This document shows, in pieces, positions 43,355-51,471 of a stretch of DNA of 64,000 nucleotides. Numbering within the stretch: position 1 is the first letter of the stretch; each line of letters opens with the position of its first letter. The stretch is from assembly GCF_001507435.1 (NCBI RefSeq), contig NZ_LMWH01000139.1:62001-126000 (forward strand), given 5' to 3'. The notes beneath the pieces were generated by a model. That model was given only the letters and a program-made list of their open reading frames with translations. It was not told the DNA's origin and searched no databases. Origin of the DNA: Streptomyces sp. NRRL F-5122. GTDB taxonomy: Bacteria; Actinomycetota; Actinomycetes; Streptomycetales; Streptomycetaceae. The translations under genes and the position numbers were made by a program.

Positions 43355-44115
43355 TGGCAACCCCCGTTCTGGACAAGGTGGAGGCGGAGTCCGCCGCCTC
43401 CCCCTACATCACCGTCACCTTCCGGGTCCGCCGCTTCAACCCGGAGGTCTCGGCCGAGGCGACCTGGGAAGACTTCCAGCTGGAGATCGACCCGAAGGAG
43501 CGCGTGCTCGACGGCCTCCACAAGATCAAGTGGGACATCGACGGCACCCTCACCTTCCGCCGCTCCTGCGCCCACGGCATCTGCGGCTCGGACGCCATGC
43601 GGATCAACGGCAAGAACCGCCTTGCCTGCAAGACGCTGATCAAGGACATCAACCCCGAGAAGCCGATCACGGTCGAGCCCATCAAGGGCCTGACGGTCCT
43701 GAAGGACCTGGTCGTCGACATGGAGCCGTTCTTCCAGGCCTACCGTGACGTGATGCCCTTCCTCGTCACGAAGGACACGAACGAGCCGACGCGCGAGCGC
43801 CTGCAGTCCGCCGAGGACCGTGCACGCTTCGACGACACGACGAAGTGCATCCTGTGCGCCGCCTGCACCTCGTCGTGCCCGGTGTTCTGGAACGACGGCC
43901 AGTACTTCGGCCCGGCCGCCATCGTCAACGCGCACCGCTTCATCTTCGACTCGCGTGACGAGGCCGGCGAGCAGCGCCTGGAGATCCTGAACGACAAGGA
44001 CGGCGTGTGGCGCTGCCGCACGACGTTCAACTGCACGGACGCCTGCCCGCGCGGCATCGAGGTGACGAAGGCGATCCAGGAGGTGAAGCGAGCGCTGATC
44101 ACGCGCCGCTTCTGA
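43354..44115 (+). CDS. sdhB: Succinate dehydrogenase iron-sulfur subunit SdhB
   Basis: The 253-residue subunit carries three clusters. SCAHGICGSDAM with a later Cys ligates [2Fe-2S]; CILCAACTSSCPVFW and CRTTFNCTDACPRGIEV ligate the [4Fe-4S] and [3Fe-4S] clusters. It passes electrons from SdhA to quinone at SdhC/SdhD. The start overlaps the sdhA stop. It is the last gene of the operon and is followed by a strong terminator. Confidence 0.96.
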   Translation: MATPVLDKVEAESAASPYITVTFRVRRFNPEVSAEATWEDFQLEIDPKERVLDGLHKIKWDIDGTLTFRRSCAHGICGSDAMRINGKNRLACKTLIKDINPEKPITVEPIKGLTVLKDLVVDMEPFFQAYRDVMPFLVTKDTNEPTRERLQSAEDRARFDDTTKCILCAACTSSCPVFWNDGQYFGPAAIVNAHRFIFDSRDEAGEQRLEILNDKDGVWRCRTTFNCTDACPRGIEVTKAIQEVKRALITRRF

Positions 44116-44130
44116 TCCTCCGGATCCCGT

Positions 44131-44172
44131 ACGAGGGCCCTGTTTCCGCAACTTCGGAAACAGGGCTCTCGT
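44131..44172 (+). terminator. Terminator of the sdhCDAB operon
   Basis: An 18-bp stem (44131-44148 with 44155-44172) has one G-U pair and a six-base loop CAACTT. GTGTTTCT follows. It starts 15 bases after the sdhB stop. Confidence 0.88.
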
Positions 44173-44261
44173 GTGTTTCTGGCCTGTTTGCACCTCTACT
44201 GAATAAGCAGCTCCGTCTGTCACACTCCGACCCCGATGCCCAGTAGGTAGGGGGACGGTTC

Positions 44262-44843
44262 GTGGAGCAGAGCAAGGAACCGTACATAGGGCCGAGGGCC
44301 CCGCACTTCCTCGGCTATCCGGAAGCGTCCGCAACAGCGCAGACGGTGGCCGCGCCCCTGCTCGCGGGCGCGTCCCTGTCTCTGATCGGCGTGATCATCG
44401 TTGACGGCGGCGATTTCCGGTGGCCCGGCGTGACGCTGCTTCTTGTCGTCACGTCGGCCATTGCATTGATCGCGACCATGCAAATCGGCGCCGATGCCCG
44501 CAAGTACCTGTACAACCGGCAGACGGTCGAAGCCTGGTACGCACCGGAGGACCTGGAGCGCAACAGCGAACTCCTGGAGCGGCGGAGCGCCCACTTCATC
44601 CAGTGGCAGGTGCGCAACCGCCGTGCCGTCATCACCTTCAACACCGGCACGATGCTGCTGATCTTCTCCGTGGCCACGGCACTTGTTCCACCTCACGACG
44701 AGCAGGCCGCATGGCGCTGGGCAGCTGCGGGCCTGGCTCTGGCCGGCGCTCTCGTCGAGGCCTGGTGGATCCACCACCTCTTCCACGAAGACCCGGGGGG
44801 ACCTCCGCAGAAACCCAAGTCGCTGAACGGAGGAGACGGCTGA
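44262..44843 (+). CDS. Small integral membrane protein of unknown function
   Basis: The 193-residue protein has four hydrophobic helices in two pairs (about 28-50, 55-75, 127-142, 150-168), with a charged cytoplasmic loop between them (ADARKYLYNRQTVEAWYAPEDLERNSELLERR). I recognise no family. The start is a GTG with GGGGGA upstream. It overlaps the next gene by one base (TGATG), so the two are coupled. TGTCACA at about 44218 lies just upstream. The group 44262-46074 looks accessory compared with its conserved neighbours. Confidence 0.7.
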   Translation: MEQSKEPYIGPRAPHFLGYPEASATAQTVAAPLLAGASLSLIGVIIVDGGDFRWPGVTLLLVVTSAIALIATMQIGADARKYLYNRQTVEAWYAPEDLERNSELLERRSAHFIQWQVRNRRAVITFNTGTMLLIFSVATALVPPHDEQAAWRWAAAGLALAGALVEAWWIHHLFHEDPGGPPQKPKSLNGGDG

Positions 44844-45136
44844 TGCTGTACGACGTGACACTGCCGGGCAACGGGGTGGACCTGCACCAGTGCCCCTCAT
44901 GCGTCCGGCCGTTCCGGGGCCACTACACACGCGATCAGGTGGACGACTGGGAGAGGGCACTCGAGCAGGGGGAATCCCTCGCCCGGGCCCACCTCGAGCA
45001 GTCCGGCGCCTTTGAGGTGCTGCATACGGCCACGTGCCCGTTGAGGTGTCTGCCACCGGCGGTTCTCGCGCTCTGCCCGGAGAGCGAACTCCGCGCCCAG
45101 TACCACAAGGGCCGAGCCGTACTCGGGGACTGCTAG
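44843..45136 (+). CDS. Small Cys-containing protein coupled to the membrane protein
   Basis: The 97-residue soluble protein begins MLYDVTLPGNGVDLHQCPSCVRPF. It has a His and a Cys-x-x-Cys near residues 16-20, plus later CPLRCLPP and a final Cys, so a zinc site is possible. A helical middle (DQVDDWERALEQGESLARAHLEQSG) follows. I recognise no family. The ATG overlaps the stop of the upstream membrane protein. Its TAG stop overlaps, on the opposite strand, the stop of the convergent gene, the two sharing a CTAG. Confidence 0.65.
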   Translation: MLYDVTLPGNGVDLHQCPSCVRPFRGHYTRDQVDDWERALEQGESLARAHLEQSGAFEVLHTATCPLRCLPPAVLALCPESELRAQYHKGRAVLGDC

Positions 45137-46074
45137 GGCCGCGGCGGGCCGTCGCGGTCGTCGGCCGATGGACCATGTCGTCGGGTGCGGCCACGCGCCG
45201 CCGCGTGGTCATACGGCGTGCCCTGACGCCGAATGCCGGCCAACTGGTCCGAGAGTTCCGAAAACATCGCCTCTTCGCTCGTACGGTCCGAAGGCAGTGG
45301 GTGGTGCAGCGCGTCGAGGAGATCGAAGCGGTGCAGGTCGTACACCACGTGCATCAGGCCCGAGTAGGCCTGCGCCGCCGTCACCGCACCCTTGTAGGCC
45401 AACGCCGCGAGCACCAGGCCGGCACCGCACAGCCACCAGGCTGACGGCTCGTCGTGGAGGGCCGCGCATCCGGCGCCGGTGAGCAGCAGGAAGGACCAGC
45501 AGAGGTTCACCGCGGTGTCGAGTGCGTCACGAGTGGAACGGAGCACCTCGGCCATACGGTCGGACACCTGGAGGTAGATCCGCGGCCACGAGGTCAGCGT
45601 CGTCAGTCCGTAGCGTTCTCCGGCGCTCAACTCCCCGGCCCGCAGGGCGTTGCCCAGTGCCGTGGGCAGCAGAAGATCGGCCGGCGGGTGGGCGGCGAGG
45701 CGACGGCGCGCATCGGCCCGCACACGCCGCGCCCGGTCCCCGCCCGTCGCCGCCTCGGCCCGTCGCCGCAGCGCCTGCCACCGTTTGCGCTGAACCCGGG
45801 CCAGCATCCCGGCCAGTGCGGCCGTGAGCGGCCAGCGGTCCCAGTAGCCCTCGAGCACGCGTACCGCACGGACCTGGAACGGTTGCAGCAACAGGGTGAG
45901 AACTGCTGCGCAGACGGCGACCGTCGCGATCGCTCCGAGCAGCGCCGTCGGCCGCTGCGGCCATACGGCACTCCAGTCGCTGCGTCCCGAGAAACTCCCT
46001 GCCCGTACGAGCGCGAGCACCCCGGCGACGAACAGCGCACACGGCGCGAAGTGCACCGACAGCACCCGTCGCAC
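45133..46074 (-). CDS. Membrane protein of unknown function, convergent with the small Cys protein
   Basis: The 313-residue protein has two N-terminal helices (about 8-28, 45-65), a basic cytoplasmic stretch with many Arg (RVQRKRWQALRRRAEAATGG), and another helical pair near 195-235. In the middle, ADLLLPTALGNALRAGELSAGERYGL recalls a motif in Streptomyces hypothetical membrane proteins. No enzyme signature is seen. The GTG start is a fair guess with GGGG upstream. The C-terminal tail is His/Arg/Asp-rich and disordered-looking. Its relation to the two plus-strand neighbours is only by position. Confidence 0.65.
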   Translation of the reverse strand: MRRVLSVHFAPCALFVAGVLALVRAGSFSGRSDWSAVWPQRPTALLGAIATVAVCAAVLTLLLQPFQVRAVRVLEGYWDRWPLTAALAGMLARVQRKRWQALRRRAEAATGGDRARRVRADARRRLAAHPPADLLLPTALGNALRAGELSAGERYGLTTLTSWPRIYLQVSDRMAEVLRSTRDALDTAVNLCWSFLLLTGAGCAALHDEPSAWWLCGAGLVLAALAYKGAVTAAQAYSGLMHVVYDLHRFDLLDALHHPLPSDRTSEEAMFSELSDQLAGIRRQGTPYDHAAARGRTRRHGPSADDRDGPPRP

Positions 46075-46231
46075 GAAGCCCCGCCCTCCCCATACGCCCC
46101 TCGGCGCCCCTCAGCATCGGCGCTCGGGGATCACGGCCCATGGGCAGGGCGTGGGAGGGACCCATCGCGGCGGAGACGTGACGTCACTTCACGTGGCGGA
46201 GGGACCGTGGGGCACACCTCCCCCGATTGAG

Positions 46232-46291
46232 TTGAACACGTTCAAAAACAGGTCTACAGTCAACACCGTCAGCGTTTTTGAACGCGTTCAA
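46232..46291 (+). promoter_or_regulatory. Promoter bracketed by two TTGAAC operators
   Basis: TTGAACACGTTCAA (46232-46245) and TTGAACGCGTTCAA (46278-46291) are perfect or near-perfect palindromes centred 46 bp apart. TTGAAC of the first also forms a -35, with TACAGT at 46255-46260 as -10 after 17 bases. One site covers the -35 and the other covers the early transcript. The TetR gene at 47213 is the likely source of the repressor. Confidence 0.75.
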
Positions 46292-46304
46292 GAAGGGTGG
46301 GGAC

Positions 46305-46712
46305 ATGGACCTCACGGTCATCGCCTACGTCATCTATCTGCTGATCAGCGTCGCCCTGACGGTCTGGGTGGCGCGCACCCTCAGCCGCAACGGGCGGGTC
46401 TTCCTCGAGGACGTGCTGCACGGGAACGAGAAGCTCGCCGACGCCGTCAACCACCTCCTCGTGGTCGGCTTCTACCTCGTCAACCTCGGCTTCGTGGCGC
46501 TGTATCTGAACGGCCACGGCACCGTCGAGGACGCGCGCGGCATCTTCGAGGCACTGTCGACCAAGCTCGGCGTGGTGCTGCTGGTGCTCGGTGCGATGCA
46601 CCTGGGCAACGTGTACGTGCTCAACAGGATCCGGCGGCGCGGTGCGATGGAGCGGGAGCAGGTCCCGCCCGTCGGGCCGCAGGGCTGGGTCACGCCTTCG
46701 ACGGGGGCCTGA
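46305..46712 (+). CDS. Small membrane protein, first gene of TetR-regulated operon
   Basis: The 135-residue protein has three predicted helices (about 3-22, 48-68, 85-105) and a Pro/Gly tail. LEDVLHGNEKLADAVNHLLVVGFYLVNLGFVALYL spans the second helix and its flank. I recognise no named family. AGAAGG lies upstream of the ATG at 46305; a start nine codons earlier would lie inside the operator. It is followed after three bases by the DCC-family gene, so they likely work together at the membrane. Confidence 0.7.
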   Translation: MDLTVIAYVIYLLISVALTVWVARTLSRNGRVFLEDVLHGNEKLADAVNHLLVVGFYLVNLGFVALYLNGHGTVEDARGIFEALSTKLGVVLLVLGAMHLGNVYVLNRIRRRGAMEREQVPPVGPQGWVTPSTGA

Positions 46713-46715
46713 GCC

Positions 46716-47201
46716 GTGCCGGCCCCGGAGGTCCGGGACGCCGCGCGCGTCCCGGTCCACGGGCTCACCGTCCTGTACGACGCCGAGTGCTCCCTGTGCA
46801 CCTTCCTGCGCGACTGGCTGGTACGGCAGCCCCAGCTCGTACCGCTTGACCTGGTTCCGGCCGGCTCGCAGGAGGCGCGCCTGCGCTTTCCCGGACTCGA
46901 CCACCGCGCCACCCTCGACGAGATCACCGTCGTCGGCGACGCAGGCCAGCTCTACCGCGGACCCGGCGCCTGGGTCGTGACGCTGTGGGCGCTGCGCGGC
47001 CACCGTGCCCTCGCCCACCGGCTCAGCACGCCGACGGGGGCCAGGCTCGCCAGGGGCGCGGTGCTGGCGGCCGCCAAGTGGCGCGGGGCGCAGTGGGGCG
47101 GGCGCGCCTACCGGCAGGGGGACGGCTGGAGCTACGACCCGGCACGGGGGTGGACCTACACGGGGCCCGGGTGCGGCGGCGGCGCCTGCGCCACTCGTTA
47201 G
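46716..47201 (+). CDS. DCC-family thiol-disulfide oxidoreductase-like protein
   Basis: The 161-residue protein has the DCC (DUF393) signature LTVLYDAECSLCTFLRDWL, with a Cys-x-x-Cys near residue 26 in a thioredoxin-like fold. Family members are linked to redox or membrane-lipid roles, but the reaction is not settled. A Gly/Cys-rich tail (GPGCGGGACATR) adds two more Cys. GTG start. It is the middle gene of a short operon with a membrane protein and a TetR regulator. Confidence 0.85.
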   Translation: MPAPEVRDAARVPVHGLTVLYDAECSLCTFLRDWLVRQPQLVPLDLVPAGSQEARLRFPGLDHRATLDEITVVGDAGQLYRGPGAWVVTLWALRGHRALAHRLSTPTGARLARGAVLAAAKWRGAQWGGRAYRQGDGWSYDPARGWTYTGPGCGGGACATR

Positions 47202-47212
47202 GCTCTCTGTTC
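47199..47212 (+). promoter_or_regulatory. Leaderless promoter of the tetR gene
   Basis: TAGGCT (47199-47204) lies eight bases before the GTG at 47213, inside the end of the upstream gene. This would let the regulator be made apart from the operon. Confidence 0.4.
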
Positions 47213-47953
47213 GTGCCCTCGAAGAACGACCGAGCCGACGAGGCCGGTACGCCCACCAAGTCGGAGCAGACCCGTGCGCTCATCCTGGAGACGGCGATGC
47301 GCCTGTTCCAGGAGCGCGGCTACGACAAGACGACGATGCGGGCGATCGCCAAGGAGGCCGGCGTCTCCGTGGGGAACGCCTACTACTACTTCGAGGGCAA
47401 GGAACATCTGATCCAGGGCTTCTACGACCGGATCGCCGCCGAGCACCGGCTGGCGGTCCGGGAGGTCCTGGAGCGGGAGACCGGTCTCGAGGCACGGCTG
47501 GCGGGGGTCCTGGAGGCGTGGCTGGACATCGCCACGCCCTACCACGAGTTCGCGGTGCAGTTCTTCAAGAACGCCGCCGACCCGGACAGTCCGCTCAGCC
47601 CCTTCTCCCCCGAGTCGGAGCACGCGCGCCAGGAGGCCATCGCCGTCCACAAGGAGGTGCTGGCCGGCGCGAAGACCAAGGTCTCCGCCGATCTGCGGGA
47701 CGTCCTGCCCGAGTTGATGTGGCTCTCCCAGATGGGGCTCGTGCTGTACTGGATCTTCGACAGGACCGAGGGCCGCGAGCGCAGCTACCGGCTGGCCGAA
47801 CGCGGCGCCCGCCTCACCGCACGGGGTGTCGCCCTGGCCCGCTTCCGAGTGCTGCGGCCCCTTGTCCTCGAGGTGCACGAACTGTTCACGGACTTCCTGC
47901 CGGGCATGACGAAGATGCTGCCGGACCCCGGGAGCAGGCAGCGGGCCGAGTGA
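47213..47953 (+). CDS. TetR-family regulator
   Basis: The 246-residue regulator has a TetR helix-turn-helix: ILETAMRLFQERGYDKTTMRAIAKEAG then VSVGNAYYYFEGKEHLI. The C-terminal ligand domain includes ATPYHEFAVQFFKNAADPDSPLSPFS, a pattern common in Streptomyces TetR proteins near redox or lipid genes. The GTG start is favoured by the -10 just upstream. It is the third gene of the operon that starts behind two TTGAAC palindromes, which are probably its operators, giving negative feedback. Confidence 0.88.
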   Translation: MPSKNDRADEAGTPTKSEQTRALILETAMRLFQERGYDKTTMRAIAKEAGVSVGNAYYYFEGKEHLIQGFYDRIAAEHRLAVREVLERETGLEARLAGVLEAWLDIATPYHEFAVQFFKNAADPDSPLSPFSPESEHARQEAIAVHKEVLAGAKTKVSADLRDVLPELMWLSQMGLVLYWIFDRTEGRERSYRLAERGARLTARGVALARFRVLRPLVLEVHELFTDFLPGMTKMLPDPGSRQRAE

Positions 47954-48177
47954 CGACCACCGCCTGAACACCACCGGACCCGAAGACCGTGGTCGCCCCC
48001 TGCGCCGAGGCACGGATACCGGTGTGCGACGTCCGGGCCGCGGGCACCGGCGCCTTCACCTACGGAGCGATCCGGCCGGGGACATGTGCGGGAACCACCG
48101 CGTCCATGCCCTCGGCGGGATCGTCACGCCGCCCCCCACGATCGGTGCCGGGATCGGCCTCGATGCGGGCGCGAGCC

Positions 48178-50616
48178 TCAAGGCCTGGCAGTGGAGGACC
48201 GGTTGACGGCGTTCACCTCGTCGCCCGTCAACTCCACGTCGTGCACCAGCGGTTCCTCGCCGACGACCACGTGCCGGGCCTTCGATCCGTACGCGGCGGC
48301 CGTGATCGCCACGAGGTAGGTGCCCGGCGAGGGGACCGCGAGGATGTAGGAGCCGTCCGCCAGTGATGTGACGCGGTCCAGCTGACGGCCGCCCTTCGAG
48401 AGCAGCGTCGCGGCCGCTCCCTGGACCGGCTCGCCCTCCGCGTCCCGTACGAACCCGTACACCACCGTCGCACCCCCGGCCGCCGGCGTCCTCTCCTGCT
48501 GCGGCTCCTCGCCCGGCTCCACCGCCAGATGCGGCAGGCGCTTCTCCAGCCAGCCGGGCAGCCACCAGTTCGCCCCACCGAGCAGATGCATCACCGCCGG
48601 CACCAGCGCCGTACGCAGGACGAACGCGTCCAGCGCCACGGCCGCGGCGAGCCCGACGCCCGCCATCGCGGCGCCCGAGTTGCCGCTGAGCACGAACGCC
48701 AGGAACACGCAGACCATGATCAGGGCCGCGGAGTTGATGACCCGGCTGGTCTCCGCGAGGCCGACCCGGACGGCGCGGGCGTTGTCCCTGGTGTGCACCC
48801 ACTCCTCGTGCATCCGGCTCACCAGGAAGACCTGGTAGTCCATCGACAGACCGAACAGCAGGGACAGCATGATGATCGGCAGGAAGGCCTGGATCGGCCC
48901 CTCCTTGCCGAGGCCCAGCAGGTCCAGGCCCCAGCCCCACTGGAAGACCGCCACCAGGACGCCGAAGGACGACGCCGCGGCGATCAGGTTCATCACGGCG
49001 GCCGTCAGCGGCACCACGAGCGAGCGGAACGCGATCAGCAGGAGCAGGAAGCCGAGCCCGATGATGGTCCCGATGAAGTACGGCAGCCGGTCGCCCGTGA
49101 CGGACGCGAAGTCCTTGGAGACCGCAGTGACGCCGCCGACATGGGCCTGCGCGCCCGCCTTCGGGATCACCTCGTCGCGCAGGGTGTCGATGAGCCTGTC
49201 CGTCCGCTCGGACTGCGGCGAGGTGGTCGGGACGACCTGGATGACCGTGACGCCCTGTGCGGGCGGCAGCGCGGCCGCCCGGGCCACGCCGTCGGTCTCC
49301 CGGATGCCCTGGACCAGCGCATCCGTGTCACCGCTGACCGAGACCACCTGCAGCGGTCCGTTGAAGCCGGGTCCGAAGCCCTCGGCGAGCAGGTCGTACG
49401 CCTTGCGGGTCGTCGTCGACGCGTCGTCGTTGCCCTGGTCGGCGGCCCCGAGGCGAAGGGAGAGCACGGGAAGGGCGAGCACGGTCATGACCACCACCGC
49501 GAGCACGGCGATCGTCCGGGGGCGCTTCTGCACCGTGGCCGACCACTTCGCAGCGAGGCCGCTCGCGCCCTCCGCCTCTGGTCCGTGGGCCGCGAGCCGC
49601 CGCCGCTGCCGGCGGCTGAGCACCCGCGGGCCGAGCAGACCGAGCAGCGCCGGCAGCAGGGTGACGGCCGCGAGCACGCTCAGCACGACGGTGAGCGAGG
49701 TGCCGATGACCACACCGTCCAGGAAGCGCAGATTGGTCACCAGCATCCCGGCGAGCGCGATGCACACCGTGCCGCCCGCGAACAGCACCGCCCGGCCGGA
49801 GGTGTTGAGGGCGGTGACCGCCGCCTCCTCCGGCTCCATGCCGCGCAGGATGCCGCGCCGGTGCCGGGTGACGATGAACAGGGCGTAGTCGATGCCGACC
49901 CCGAGGCCGATCAACGAGGCCAGCAGGGGCGCGATGTCGGGCACGTCCGTGACATGGCTGATCAGCTGCGTGGAGAAAAGCCCGATGCCGACACCGAACA
50001 CCGCGACGGCGATCGGCAGCAGCATCGCGAAGAGCGAGCCGAAGGCCAGGAACAGCACGACCGCCGCCGCCACGATGCCGACCATCTCGGACAGTCCGGT
50101 GGGCGGCTGCTGGATCCGGGTGATCGCCTGACCGCCCAACTCGACCTCGAGACCGCCGCGCTCGGCGTCCTGCGCCGTGTCGACGACGTCCTGGACCAGT
50201 TCCTGGGGCACCTCGTTGGCCCGCTCGGTGAACGTCAGCTGCGCGTACGCGATCGTCCCGTCCCGGCTGATCTGCGCCGCGCCCTGGGGGCCCGTGTAGG
50301 GGCTGCCGACCGCGCCGATCCCCGGCATCCGCGCGATCTTCGCCAGTGCGGGCTGGATCCGCGCCCGCACCGCCGCGTCGCGCACCGATCCGCGCTCGAC
50401 CTTCCAGACCACCGTGTCGGTGTCGCCCGAGGCCTTCGGGAAGGCCTTCGTCATCAGGTCGTACGCGGTCTTGGAGTCCGTGTTCGGCAGGGAGAAGACA
50501 TTCGCGTAGTCGGCCCCCTTGGCGGACGCCGTCGCGCCCATCCCGACCAGCGCTCCCACCCACAACAACAGGACCAGCAACCGGTGCCGATAGCACCACC
50601 GCGCCAGTGTCGTCAC
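48178..50616 (-). CDS. MMPL-family transporter with C-terminal carboxypeptidase-regulatory-like domain
   Basis: The 812-residue RND-type exporter has two MMPL repeats with about twelve helices. GLGVGIDYALFIVTRHRRG in the first repeat and GLSMDYQVFLVSRMHEEW in the second hold the Asp residues that relay protons. At about 720-800 there is an added beta domain: VVYGFVRDAEGEPVQGAAATLL, DGSYILAVPSPGTYLVAI, of the carboxypeptidase regulatory/transthyretin-like type. MMPL proteins export lipids or antibiotics. GGAGGG lies before the GTG at 50616. It is divergent from a two-component system at 50767, which may control it. Longer readings upstream are not supported. Confidence 0.88.
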   Translation of the reverse strand: MTTLARWCYRHRLLVLLLWVGALVGMGATASAKGADYANVFSLPNTDSKTAYDLMTKAFPKASGDTDTVVWKVERGSVRDAAVRARIQPALAKIARMPGIGAVGSPYTGPQGAAQISRDGTIAYAQLTFTERANEVPQELVQDVVDTAQDAERGGLEVELGGQAITRIQQPPTGLSEMVGIVAAAVVLFLAFGSLFAMLLPIAVAVFGVGIGLFSTQLISHVTDVPDIAPLLASLIGLGVGIDYALFIVTRHRRGILRGMEPEEAAVTALNTSGRAVLFAGGTVCIALAGMLVTNLRFLDGVVIGTSLTVVLSVLAAVTLLPALLGLLGPRVLSRRQRRRLAAHGPEAEGASGLAAKWSATVQKRPRTIAVLAVVVMTVLALPVLSLRLGAADQGNDDASTTTRKAYDLLAEGFGPGFNGPLQVVSVSGDTDALVQGIRETDGVARAAALPPAQGVTVIQVVPTTSPQSERTDRLIDTLRDEVIPKAGAQAHVGGVTAVSKDFASVTGDRLPYFIGTIIGLGFLLLLIAFRSLVVPLTAAVMNLIAAASSFGVLVAVFQWGWGLDLLGLGKEGPIQAFLPIIMLSLLFGLSMDYQVFLVSRMHEEWVHTRDNARAVRVGLAETSRVINSAALIMVCVFLAFVLSGNSGAAMAGVGLAAAVALDAFVLRTALVPAVMHLLGGANWWLPGWLEKRLPHLAVEPGEEPQQERTPAAGGATVVYGFVRDAEGEPVQGAAATLLSKGGRQLDRVTSLADGSYILAVPSPGTYLVAITAAAYGSKARHVVVGEEPLVHDVELTGDEVNAVNRSSTARP

Positions 50617-50766
50617 TCTCCACCCTCCTTCATCGGCGTCCCCCAGGTCCCGGAGCACCAGGATCGGCGGCGGCGGGCCCGGACGGGCTCGCCACGGCCC
50701 GACTCTCAAGGAACTCCAAAGCGCCCACCGCCCCGGCCGCCGGTGCCGCCGCGGATACTGGGGGAC

Positions 50767-51471
50767 ATGACGGCCAACGAGGCAGCGCACGAAGGGGCCA
50801 CGGTTCTCGTGGTCGAGGACGAGGAGAGCATCGCGGACGTCCTCGCCATCGCCCTGCGCTATCACCGCTTCCAGGTGATGATCGCGGGCACCGTGCGCGA
50901 GGCGCTCACCCTCGCGGAACGTACGCGGCCGGACGCGGCGCTGCTGGACGTGATGCTGCCGGACGGCGACGGACGTGCGCTCGGCCGGGAACTTCGCGCC
51001 CGCCGGCCGGACCTGGCGCTGGTCTTCGTCACCGCACGCGACGCGCCCGCCGAGATCGTCGGGGCGCTCGGCTTCGGCGACGACTACATCACCAAGCCGT
51101 TCAACATAGACGAGGTGGTCGCGCGGCTGCGGGCCGTCCTGCGGCGCACACGAACGGCGGACGTCCTGCCCCAGCGTCCACCGCTGCGCTACGGCGATCT
51201 GGAGCTGGACGAGACGACCTACTCGGTGCACCGTGCGGGCCGCACGGTCGAGCTGACCCCCACGGAGTACGCGCTGCTGCGCTTCCTGGTGCGCAACGGA
51301 GGCCGGATCGTGCCCAAGGAGCAGCTGCTGCGCCATGTGTGGCAGTACGAGCACACACCGCCCGAGTCGACGGTCGTCGAGACGTACGTCAGTTATCTGC
51401 GCCGCAAGCTCGACACGCTCGGACCGCCGGTGATCACCACCCGGCGGGGTGTCGGATACGGCCTGGCATGA
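50767..51471 (+). CDS. OmpR-family response regulator
   Basis: The 234-residue regulator has a receiver domain, with TVLVVEDEES giving the acidic pocket, ALLDVMLPDGDG the phospho-acceptor Asp (near residue 60), and TKPF the conserved Lys. A winged-helix DNA-binding domain follows, with VELTPTEYALLRFLVRNGG and YVSYLRRKLD. It is coupled to the histidine kinase by an ATGA overlap. Target promoters may include the divergent MMPL gene 150 bases away. The ATG follows GGGGA. Confidence 0.92.
   Translation: MTANEAAHEGATVLVVEDEESIADVLAIALRYHRFQVMIAGTVREALTLAERTRPDAALLDVMLPDGDGRALGRELRARRPDLALVFVTARDAPAEIVGALGFGDDYITKPFNIDEVVARLRAVLRRTRTADVLPQRPPLRYGDLELDETTYSVHRAGRTVELTPTEYALLRFLVRNGGRIVPKEQLLRHVWQYEHTPPESTVVETYVSYLRRKLDTLGPPVITTRRGVGYGLA

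Noticed and set aside
31960..44225. TGTCACA words as ECF41-type promoters (TGTCACA followed by CGTC)
   Set aside because: I checked the spacing after each TGTCACA, and CGTC does not appear at about 16 bases in any of them. The sigma factors here also lack the SnoaL-like C-terminal domain of ECF41.
47954..48177. Possible gene remnant between the TetR gene and the MMPL gene
   Set aside because: Short open frames exist on both strands, but none shows a domain, a ribosome-binding site or consistent codon bias. I see only a weak CGACCAC/GTGGTCG repeat.
48529..50766. Long plus-strand open frame continuous with the response regulator
   Set aside because: It is antisense to the MMPL gene. The regulator starts at the ATG at 50767 with a normal receiver domain.
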